Source of the DNA: Lentisphaeria bacterium
GTDB taxonomy: Bacteria; Verrucomicrobiota; Lentisphaeria; Victivallales; UBA1829
NCBI GenBank assembly: GCA_017504325.1
Contig: JAFVRL010000329.1
Location: 1-6,579, forward strand
Length of the DNA: 6,579 nt
Direction of reading: 5' to 3'
Below, piece after piece: positions 1 to 6,448 of this stretch (position 1 is the stretch's first letter; each line of letters starts with the position of its first letter). The notes beneath the pieces are model-generated. The model was not told the origin of the DNA and searched no databases. It was given only the letters and a program-made list of their open reading frames with translations. A program made the translations under genes and the position numbers.

Positions 1-2856
1 GGCATGGCGGCTCATGCCTTCCTTGATGAGAATACCGCATTCATCAATAATGAGGATGGCATTATTCACCACGATACCGATAAGCATAACGCCGCCCAGA
101 AGTCCCATCATGGACATGGTCATTCCTGCCAGATAAAGGGTGAAATACATCCCCAGGAATCCCAGAGGAACGGTAAACATGATAAGGAAGGGTTTTGTCC
201 AGGATTCCAGAATGGCACAGATAAGAAGATAGGTAAGCAGAATGGCAAGGATGATCACTTCCACAAACTCTTTTGTGGTTTCATTCATGCGTTCCACACT
301 CCCTGTGCTGTTGGTACGGTAACCGGGCAGCAGACAGCTTTCAATATCTTTACGGAAAGAATCCGCCACATTCGCCAAAGCCTGACCGGGGGCAGGGTTG
401 GCGTAGATCATGATGGAACGCTCTTTGTCATAACGGGTGATGGAAACAGGTTTTGTTTCTTCTTTAAGTTCCGCAAGAGCTTCCAGAGGAATGGGAATAC
501 CGTTATTATGCTTTACGGACATAAGATCCAGCTGATCCATCCCCTTTTCAATATTCTGCCTTACGCGGATATCAAAGGAACGGGATCCCAGACGGTATGT
601 ACCAACTTCCACCCCTTCCAATGCTCCTTTTGCAGAACTCTGCAGAGATTCCAGAGGCATCCCCACATTCTGCAGAATGGTACGGCGGGGAACGATATTC
701 AAAGTGGCTTTCCCCTGACGGATGGTACTGTCGATATCTTTGGCAACTGCGGATTTCTGGATCTTTTCCATGGAAAGTCTCCCGGCGCGTTCCAGTTCCG
801 CCATATCGCTGCCGCTGACACGCACACGGATCAATGCACCGCTTCCCCCGATGATCTGGGGATAAGTGAGAGTGATGATACAGTCATCTTCATCCGCAAG
901 GATCTGACGGACTTTTTCCAGAATATCCTCAATAGTATCGGTACGCTCATTTTTCTGGGTCAGCACACAGAAGATCTGCCCCACATACACAGCCTGGGAG
1001 ATCTGTCCGGCTCCCCCTCCGGGAGAGTTCCCTGCATAAATGACCATTCCTTTTACATCTTTAATGGTTTTCACCTTTGCGGCGATGCCGTGGATGCGTT
1101 TTTCTGTCATTTCCAGGTTGTAGTTGGTGGGAAATTCCAGACGGATGGTCATTTCCCCCTGGTCAGCAGAGGGAATAAAACTGCGTCCCACATTGGGGAT
1201 CACAAAGAAATATACAGCAGCACAGATGGCGGCAGTAAGGATCACAACAAGGATGGAGTATTTCTTCGTCCATTGGATCGTACGCACAAAGATCCGGGCG
1301 ATGAAATCATAACCGGTATCCCAGGGCCGGAAAAGTTTATCCAGGAAAGTTACTTTCTTTTCCTCCCCTGCCTTCTGCCCTTTGAGCAGTACACAGGCAA
1401 GAATGGGAGTAAGAGTAAAACTGATGAAAAGAGATACGATGGTTGCCGCAACCATCGTTCCGGCAAAGGGAGCCATCATTCTTCCGGTCATCGTAGTCAT
1501 CATGGCAACAGGTACGAACACCACAACGTTGGTCAAAGCACTTGCGGCAACAGCAACGATCACTTCCCCGGTACCGTGTTCCGCAGAATCTTTGAGTTTC
1601 TCTCCCCGTTTCAGATGTTTATGGATATTTTCAATAACCACAATGGAGTTGGTCACCAATACCCCTACAGAACATCCCAGAGAGAGAAGTGTCATAATAT
1701 TGAATGAGTAATCCAGATACTGCATGAACGCAAAGGTCACAGCAATGGAGATGGGCATGGAGATGATGACGATAAAGGTGGTACGCCAGTCATGCAGGAA
1801 GAGGAAGAGGATGAGGGCGGTGAGAATGACCCCGTAAAGGATACTGCCCCAGGCATCATCCACAGAAGCCTGGATAAAGTGACCGGAATCTTTGAACCAC
1901 ACAAGACGCATCCCGCCGGGAAGTTCCCCGCTGCGGTTGATCTCATCAAATCTTTTCCGCAGAGCTTTGATCACCGCAAGGGCATTGGCTTCCCCTTTTT
2001 TCACGATATTGAAGGCGGCAACCGGCTGACCGTTGAGGAACATCTTGTTACGGATCTCCTTACTGATCATTTTCACATCGCCGATGTCCCGCAGATAGAT
2101 ACGACGGTCATCTTTGGAATAGATCTCGATATTGCGGATGTCATCAAAGTTTTTGTATTCGCCGTCAAAGACGATGTTCTTTTCAGAATCCCCCTGTTTG
2201 ATACGGCCTACCGGGGCTTTCAAATTGTTCTTTTTGAGGGCATTGCGCACATCTTCCATCGTCAGGTTGGCAAGGGAAAGTTTTTCCCTGTCGATCATTA
2301 CATGCACCTGCATTTCATCGGCACCGTACACCCTTACTTCCCCTACCCCTGCCACAGAGGAGAAACGGTTGGCAAGAGAGTCATCCGCGTAGTCATAGAG
2401 TTCGTCAACTGTTTTGTTCTCCCCCACAAGGAACATACGCACCACGGAAGTAGCATTGTTGTCGATTTTGCGGATGGTAGGCTCCTTGACGCCGTCGGGA
2501 AAATCCTCACGGATACGGTTGAGGCGTTCACGCACATCGGTAGCCGCAACGTCCACATTGACCCCCATATTGAACTCGATACTGATATTTGCCACATCTT
2601 CCAGACAGGTGGAGCTTATGTGTTTGATCCCGTCGATAGCGGAAACAGCATCCTCAATACGGCGGGCTACTTCCACTTCGATCTCTTCCGGACTTGCCCC
2701 GTCATATTCGCACCGGATCGCCACATAGGGAATATCCAGACTGGGCATAAGGTCGATGCTCAATTTACGATAGGAATTTATCCCCAGCATGATGAGGATA
2801 ATGATAAACGCCGTCATGGCAATAGGGCGGCGGATTGACCATGTACTTAAAAACAT
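1..2856 (-). CDS. RND-family (HAE1/AcrB-like) efflux permease, C-terminus beyond window
   Basis: Inner-membrane export subunit of a tripartite RND pump, read by me on the minus strand as 952 uninterrupted codons. It starts MFLSTWSIRRPIAMTAF, the usual RND opening before TM1 (about residues 12-28). A first periplasmic porter region follows (about 30-330), then TM2-TM6 (about 334-490), TM7 (about 533-552), a second porter region, and TM8-TM10 (about 863-938). AcrB relatives are about 1,030-1,050 residues, so roughly 80-100 are missing off the left edge. The start is supported by AAGGGG about 7 bases upstream (2857-2870), and the gene follows the adaptor gene after 14 bp. Oddity: the TM4 segment reads GVLVTNSIVVIEN (398-410), where AcrB has GLLVDDAIVVVEN. 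TM10 reads GIVVNNAILIIDE (927-939), where AcrB has Lys940. The family is certain; substrate and coupling ion are not. Drug or lipid export is only inference. Confidence 0.95.
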   Translation of the reverse strand, partial: MFLSTWSIRRPIAMTAFIIILIMLGINSYRKLSIDLMPSLDIPYVAIRCEYDGASPEEIEVEVARRIEDAVSAIDGIKHISSTCLEDVANISIEFNMGVNVDVAATDVRERLNRIREDFPDGVKEPTIRKIDNNATSVVRMFLVGENKTVDELYDYADDSLANRFSSVAGVGEVRVYGADEMQVHVMIDREKLSLANLTMEDVRNALKKNNLKAPVGRIKQGDSEKNIVFDGEYKNFDDIRNIEIYSKDDRRIYLRDIGDVKMISKEIRNKMFLNGQPVAAFNIVKKGEANALAVIKALRKRFDEINRSGELPGGMRLVWFKDSGHFIQASVDDAWGSILYGVILTALILFLFLHDWRTTFIVIISMPISIAVTFAFMQYLDYSFNIMTLLSLGCSVGVLVTNSIVVIENIHKHLKRGEKLKDSAEHGTGEVIVAVAASALTNVVVFVPVAMMTTMTGRMMAPFAGTMVAATIVSLFISFTLTPILACVLLKGQKAGEEKKVTFLDKLFRPWDTGYDFIARIFVRTIQWTKKYSILVVILTAAICAAVYFFVIPNVGRSFIPSADQGEMTIRLEFPTNYNLEMTEKRIHGIAAKVKTIKDVKGMVIYAGNSPGGGAGQISQAVYVGQIFCVLTQKNERTDTIEDILEKVRQILADEDDCIITLTYPQIIGGSGALIRVRVSGSDMAELERAGRLSMEKIQKSAVAKDIDSTIRQGKATLNIVPRRTILQNVGMPLESLQSSAKGALEGVEVGTYRLGSRSFDIRVRQNIEKGMDQLDLMSVKHNNGIPIPLEALAELKEETKPVSITRYDKERSIMIYANPAPGQALANVADSFRKDIESCLLPGYRTNSTGSVERMNETTKEFVEVIILAILLTYLLICAILESWTKPFLIMFTVPLGFLGMYFTLYLAGMTMSMMGLLGGVMLIGIVVNNAILIIDECGILIKEGMSRHA

Positions 2857-2870
2857 TCTGTCACCCCTTC

Positions 2871-4037
2871 TTATTTCACGATGGTAACTTTGGTACCTTC
2901 AGCAAGGAACCGCTGACCGGAAACAACAACTTTTCTGCCCTTGAGGACTTCCGGATTGGTGATCTGGCAGTTTTCCCCGTCAACGATCCCTTTCTTCACT
3001 TCCACAGAAGTAGAGGTTCCTTCCTTATTTACTGTATAAACAAAGAATTTCTTTCCCTGCTGCAATACTGCTGTTTCAGGCACACCCACACCTTTGGCTT
3101 CCCCGAGGATAATATCCAGTTCGCAGAGCATACCGCTTGCCAGATTGATCTCTTTGGGAAGGATGGCTTTGACTTTGAAGGTACGGGTGACGGGATCAAT
3201 GGTACGGGCGGAGTAAGTGATCTTTGCAGTACCGTATTTCACACCGTCAACAGAGATGGTCACAGGGGTCTTGCCGGCAACGATCCTGTTGTGATAGCTT
3301 GCACTCAAATAAGCAATAACTTCCAGATTGCTGATATTTTCCAGTTTCAGGATGTTTGTACCGCTTTTCACATACTCTTTTTCCTCCTGCAATTTGGAGG
3401 CGATGAGGCAGTCGAAAGGAGCTTTCACCATAGCGTCACGCAGATTTTTTTCCGCAATAAGAAGATTGGTTTCCGCCTGGACAAGTTTTGCTTTTCTGTA
3501 CCGGACGGCGACCTTTGCCTTTTCCACAAGGGCATTGGCTTCTTTCCAGTTTACAATGGCAGTTTCATAATCGGTAGCAGACATGGCACTGCTTTTGATC
3601 AGCCGTTCAGCACGATCACGGTCAAACACCGTTTTTTCCGCCTTTGTTTCCATGATCTTGAGTTCAATTTCTGCGGTGGAAAGTTCGGTTTTGGCTACGG
3701 AAACCTCCTCTTTCTTCACTGTCACATCATTTTCCAGTGTCACTCTGTCGATACTGAAAAGAAGATCACCTTTTTTCACCATATCGCCTTCATCCACTTT
3801 CAGGTCATCCAGCGTTCCTTCGGTCTTTGCGGAGATCGTAGCGTATTCCACCGGGAAGATCGTCCCTTTTACGGGAAGGCGATCCTGGAAATTCTGCGCT
3901 TTGAGACTCTGCAGAATAACGCGGACGGTCTTTTCCCTGACCGCTTTTTTCTTTTTGGCACAGGATGTGGTGAGCATAAGCCCCGCAAACAGAAGCGGGA
4001 GCAGCATGAGAAACGTGATTTTTACAGGGCGGATCAT
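2871..4037 (-). CDS. RND efflux periplasmic adaptor (membrane-fusion protein), lipoprotein
   Basis: The 388-residue adaptor links the inner-membrane permease to an outer-membrane channel. The N-terminus has charged residues, a hydrophobic stretch (8-22) and LTTSC with Cys26, a plausible though imperfect lipobox, so it is probably a lipid-anchored periplasmic protein. In order: first lipoyl half (about 66-98, GTLDDLKVDEGDMVKKGDLL), a long alpha-helical hairpin rich in Lys, Glu and Ala (about 100-200), second lipoyl half (about 202-235, VKAPFDCLIASKL), beta-barrel (about 237-312, with SGMLCELDI), and a membrane-proximal domain to the end. The hairpin tip carries Arg142-x3-Leu146-x6-Ser153, the TolC-docking pattern known from AcrA-type adaptors. 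Length is normal for the family. GGAG lies 7 bases before the ATG. It is the first gene of the operon, with the permease 14 bp downstream. Family assignment is firm; cargo is unknown. Confidence 0.95.
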   Translation of the reverse strand: MIRPVKITFLMLLPLLFAGLMLTTSCAKKKKAVREKTVRVILQSLKAQNFQDRLPVKGTIFPVEYATISAKTEGTLDDLKVDEGDMVKKGDLLFSIDRVTLENDVTVKKEEVSVAKTELSTAEIELKIMETKAEKTVFDRDRAERLIKSSAMSATDYETAIVNWKEANALVEKAKVAVRYRKAKLVQAETNLLIAEKNLRDAMVKAPFDCLIASKLQEEKEYVKSGTNILKLENISNLEVIAYLSASYHNRIVAGKTPVTISVDGVKYGTAKITYSARTIDPVTRTFKVKAILPKEINLASGMLCELDIILGEAKGVGVPETAVLQQGKKFFVYTVNKEGTSTSVEVKKGIVDGENCQITNPEVLKGRKVVVSGQRFLAEGTKVTIVK

Positions 4038-4056
4038 CTTTTTTCTCCTTTTTTTT

Positions 4057-4068
4057 ACAGTAAACTGT
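4057..4068. promoter_or_regulatory. Small inverted repeat in the adaptor leader, possible operator
   Basis: ACAGT-AA-ACTGT is a perfect 5-bp inverted repeat with a 2-bp centre. It lies between the candidate -10 of the pump operon and its ribosome-binding site, a position where a bound repressor could block transcription. The symmetry is short and the protein that would bind is unknown; it does not match the T-N11-A LysR box well. Confidence 0.3.
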
Positions 4069-4074
4069 TTTTTT

Positions 4075-4094
4075 ATATTACAATATGATAATAT
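4075..4094. repeat. Inverted repeat ATATTA-N8-TAATAT
   Basis: Six-base perfect arms (4075-4080 and 4089-4094) flank CAATATGA. The repeat sits across the expected start-site region of the pump operon. LysR-type regulators favour interrupted palindromes of about this size, but the spacing is not the standard T-N11-A with symmetric arms. In DNA this AT-rich the match could be chance. Confidence 0.25.
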
Positions 4095-4096
4095 TT

Positions 4097-4125
4097 AACA
4101 TAACACTAATATAATTTATTTGCAA
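4097..4125 (-). promoter_or_regulatory. Candidate sigma70-type promoter for the pump operon
   Basis: On the minus strand, TTGCAA (4125-4120) is followed after 17 bases by TATGTT (4102-4097). Each hexamer matches the consensus at 4 of 6 positions and the spacing is ideal. Transcription would start near 4090, giving a leader of about 50 bases that contains the 4057-4068 inverted repeat. This is pattern matching in AT-rich DNA, with no experimental support. Confidence 0.35.
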
Positions 4126-4167
4126 TACTGAAAAAATACAATATATTAAAAAAAGTTTCTTTATAAT
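4120..4167 (+). promoter_or_regulatory. Candidate promoter(s) for the LysR-type gene
   Basis: On the plus strand the same self-complementary TTGCAA (4120-4125) is followed after 16 bases by TATATT (4142-4147). A perfect TATAAT also occurs at 4162-4167 but has no recognisable -35 hexamer at 16-18 bases. Either could drive the regulator, whose ATG is at 4198. The ribosome-binding site is poor: only CGGA about 9 bases before the ATG, inside an A-rich run. That would fit low expression. Which -10 is used cannot be decided from sequence. Confidence 0.35.
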
Positions 4168-4197
4168 GGAAAAGTTATTAAAAAACGGAAAAAAAAT

Positions 4198-5136
4198 ATG
4201 GTTACTTTCAATCAATTGAAAAATTTTCTACTTCTTGCGGAAATTTTACATTTTGCCAGAGCTGCCCAGAAAATGGGGATCACCCAGGCAGCATTGAGCC
4301 GGGATATAAAGAAATTGGAAACAGAGATCGGGTGTCAGCTTTTTGACCGTTCCGATAAATAGAACATCACCCTTACCGCAGCCGGTCAGACCTATTATGA
4401 AAAACTCAAAGATTTTCCGAAAATGCTGGATAATGCCAGAACAGAAGCATGGAAAGCTGCCAGAGGAGAAACCGGAACCTTACGGATCATGGTCCACCCC
4501 TCTATTTACAATCAGGTGGATATGAGTCTTGTTTTTCAGAGGATGCTTGCAAAATGGCCGGAAGTGCGTCTGAAAATCAAAGATGCCATTTCCAATATGG
4601 CGGCAACAGCCCTGAATAACGGCGAATGTGATGTGGCATTCTATTCCACCACCTATTTTCCCCGCAATACCAATATCCATTTCAAAACAAAAGAGATGTT
4701 CACCACTCCTTTTGTCCTTGCCATTCCGGTGAATCACCGCCTTGCAGAAAAGGAAAATATCACCGTAACGGATCTTTCCAACTGCCGTTTTATTCTTCCC
4801 CCTTCAGAAGATGCTCCTGAATTCAGACAACATCTGGAAAACATGCTGATCAAACAGGGACATTTCTACCCCATCGTCGCCCAGGAAGCAAGGGGCCCCA
4901 TGGCGACCCAGAACCTTGTGGCGGCATCTCTGGGTATAGGGATCGTTCCGGCGACATTCCGTAACGCTTTTCCGGAAAAAATCGTTTTCAGAGATCTGCC
5001 ATTCAAAGCAGAACGAACAGTGGTTGCAGCATGGCTGGACAATAATACAGCTCCTGCACTCCAGAACTTTCTCTCCATTCTCAATACGATAAGCGCTCCA
5101 AAAGCAAAAACAGGAAAAATGAAAAAAGAAAAATGA
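4198..5136 (+). pseudogene. LysR-type transcriptional regulator interrupted by in-frame TAG at codon 55
   Basis: Read through one TAG, this frame gives 312 residues, a normal LysR length. Residues 1-54 form the winged helix-turn-helix (MVTFNQLKNFLLLAEILHFA, then ARAAQKMGITQAALSRDIKK and LETEIGCQLFDRSDK). After TAG (4360-4362) the frame continues with NITLTAAG, the end of the wing. A linker helix follows, then the effector-binding domain from about residue 92, with family marks GTLRI, NNGECDVAF, PFVLAIPVNHRLA and ASLGIGIVP. It ends at TGA. There is no frameshift or other stop, so a single base change could have broken it. Spacing in the FDR...LT segment matches LysR relatives that have FDRSNRW at this place, suggesting TGG (Trp) became TAG. 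Products as read: a 54-residue DNA-binding stub and perhaps a 237-residue effector domain restarting at 4423, though no good ribosome site is evident. It is divergent from the pump operon, so it is the likely pump regulator. Alternatives: sequencing error or stop readthrough. Confidence 0.88.
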
Positions 5137-5142
5137 TCCTTG

Positions 5143-5154
5143 CTTTCCGGAAAG
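5143..5154. terminator. Palindrome in the convergent gap, weak terminator candidate
   Basis: CTTTCCGGAAAG is a perfect 12-bp palindrome just after the regulator's TGA, in the 88-bp gap where the regulator and the aminopeptidase converge. On the minus strand it is followed about 12 bases later by T-rich DNA (complement of the Lys-rich regulator tail), so it might help stop aminopeptidase transcription. The stem is short with no proper loop and has no T-run on the plus strand. Confidence 0.2.
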
Positions 5155-5224
5155 TATGATATGATCACCGGCCCTGGTGCAGATCAGAATATATGCGCCA
5201 GTCCCGTTTTACATTCTCCCTGCT

Positions 5225-6448
5225 TCAGAAGCACCATTTGCCGTTGCGGAAAATGGCAACTTTCTCCCCGTTACGGGTAATGCCGTCAATGGATAAAGTA
5301 TCATTACCGATCATAAAATCCACATGGATCATACTGTCGTTTACTCCCATTTTCAGCATCTCTTCCCGTGTGTATTTATCAAAATCCTTCACGCAATCGA
5401 AAAAGCCTCTGCCCAGAGCCATGTGACAGGCAGCATTTTCATCATAAAGAGTGCTGTAGAAAAGAAGTCCGGTTTCATTGATGGGGGAATCGCATCCGAT
5501 AAGAGCGCACTCTCCCAGGTAGGCTGCCCCTTCATCCATTGCCACCATTTTTTCCAGTGCCTCCTGACCTTTGGCAGCTTTGACTTCCACTACTTTCCCT
5601 TCATGGAAACGGATGGAAAAATCTTCGATCAATGCCCCCTGCCAGGAAAGAGGTTTGCTGGAATATAAAATACCTTCCGCATCGCCCTTTTTCGGCGTGG
5701 TGAAGATCTCTTCGGAAGGGATATTGGGATTGAAAACTCTGCCGGAAAGATCTTTTTCCGCAGCTCCGGCAAAAACGCCCTGTTCCATAAGTCCCACAGA
5801 AAAATCTGTTCCATTGCTACTTTTGTATTCCAGACGGGCAAAATTATACTTGTTCAAAGCGGCACAGCGGGAATGGATCAAAGCATTGTGTTTATCCCAG
5901 TTGGCGATCCCGTCCCCGTTGGCACGGGCGGCGGCAAGGATGGCTTCCCAGAGTTTTTCAATGGCTTCTTCCGCCGGGATCCCGGGAAAAACTTTCATCG
6001 CCCACTCTTTACCGGGAACTCCGGCAATACACCATTGATGTCTGTTTTCTGTTGCTTCCCTGAAGGGTTTGATTTTGGGGAATCTCGCCATCTGCGCTCT
6101 GGAACGCTTCCCCTGATCCACACCGTCCATTCCGTCGGGATCATCGGAATCCAGCCACAGAAGTGCGGGAAGTTTGTCTGCTCTCCATTGCCATTTTGCC
6201 AGAACCCAGCTTTCCACTTCAGAAAGAGTTTCTTCGCTCTGGTAGATGTGATCCAATTTTTCTGTTGCCATATCTGTCCAGTTTACCACCACCTTTGCCG
6301 CACCCGCCTGATAACATTTTTCCACGGTCATGCGTACAAATTCCACCTGATCCAGTCCGGCAATAAGCAATACTTCCTGTCCTTTATCCAGATTCAGACC
6401 TTTTTTCACGATAAGATCTGCATACGCGTCAAGTCTTTTCTGATCCAT
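5225..6448 (-). CDS. M29-family (AmpS/AmpT-type) metallo-aminopeptidase
   Basis: Predicted cytoplasmic exopeptidase removing N-terminal residues from peptides with a two-metal centre; no signal peptide or membrane segment. At 407 residues it is full length for the family. The N-terminal domain includes LDSDDPDGMDGVDQGK (99-114), a family hallmark. The C-terminal catalytic domain carries the expected metal ligands: Glu247 (SEEIFT), Glu313 (LGECALIG), Glu337 and His342 (YDENAACHMALG), His375 and Asp377 (IHVDFMIGND). These align with AmpT Glu250, Glu316, Glu340, His345 and the later His-x-Asp. Where those enzymes have an active-site Tyr (Tyr352, from memory), spacing puts Phe349 here. ATG at 6448 is preceded by AAGGGAA at a good distance. 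It stands alone in this window, convergent with the LysR-type gene, and has no obvious link to the pump. Peptide nutrition or turnover is the likely role; side-chain preference cannot be read. Confidence 0.93.
   Translation of the reverse strand: MDQKRLDAYADLIVKKGLNLDKGQEVLLIAGLDQVEFVRMTVEKCYQAGAAKVVVNWTDMATEKLDHIYQSEETLSEVESWVLAKWQWRADKLPALLWLDSDDPDGMDGVDQGKRSRAQMARFPKIKPFREATENRHQWCIAGVPGKEWAMKVFPGIPAEEAIEKLWEAILAAARANGDGIANWDKHNALIHSRCAALNKYNFARLEYKSSNGTDFSVGLMEQGVFAGAAEKDLSGRVFNPNIPSEEIFTTPKKGDAEGILYSSKPLSWQGALIEDFSIRFHEGKVVEVKAAKGQEALEKMVAMDEGAAYLGECALIGCDSPINETGLLFYSTLYDENAACHMALGRGFFDCVKDFDKYTREEMLKMGVNDSMIHVDFMIGNDTLSIDGITRNGEKVAIFRNGKWCF

Larger units (their letters stand above)
4038..4197. 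promoter_or_regulatory. AT-rich divergent regulatory region between pump operon and LysR-type gene
   Basis: This 160-bp spacer separates the divergently read adaptor and regulator genes. Its GC content is about 16% by hand count, far below the flanking genes. It contains candidate promoters in both directions, two small inverted repeats and several A/T runs. LysR-type regulators typically bind such divergent spacers and control both sides. Because the DNA is so AT-rich, hexamer matches occur easily by chance. The regulatory role of the whole spacer is well supported by layout; individual sites are tentative. Confidence 0.75.

Noticed and set aside
4..2838. Long His- and Phe-rich open frames on the plus strand (4-1707 and 1792-2838)
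   Set aside because: They lie in exact codon register antisense to the RND permease. They exist because that gene rarely uses TTA, CTA or TCA codons, whose complements are stops. Their translations resemble no protein family I know.
2835..4098. Open frames on the plus strand over the adaptor gene (2835-4088 and 3583-4098)
   Set aside because: The adaptor on the minus strand has clear domains, a signal sequence and a ribosome site. The plus-strand frames are low-complexity shadows.
4125..4139. ATAC direct repeat (4125 and 4136) around an A-run in the divergent spacer
   Set aside because: Four-base repeats are expected by chance in DNA of about 16% GC, and the element does not match the repeat unit at 6533-6577.
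4360..4362. TAG as a reassigned or pyrrolysine codon
   Set aside because: One codon is no evidence for a new code. The position fits an ordinary Trp in relatives and no recoding signal is visible. The three stops seen in the window are TAA, TGA and TGA, too few to tell whether TAG is avoided.
4343..4525. A 60-codon plus-strand frame beginning just before the amber codon of the LysR-type gene
   Set aside because: It is out of frame with conserved LysR sequence on both sides and has no motif. It neither rescues the regulator nor looks like a gene.
5166..5179. CACC-GGCCCT-GGTG hairpin in the convergent gap as a terminator
   Set aside because: The stem is only 4 bp and no T-run follows on either strand.
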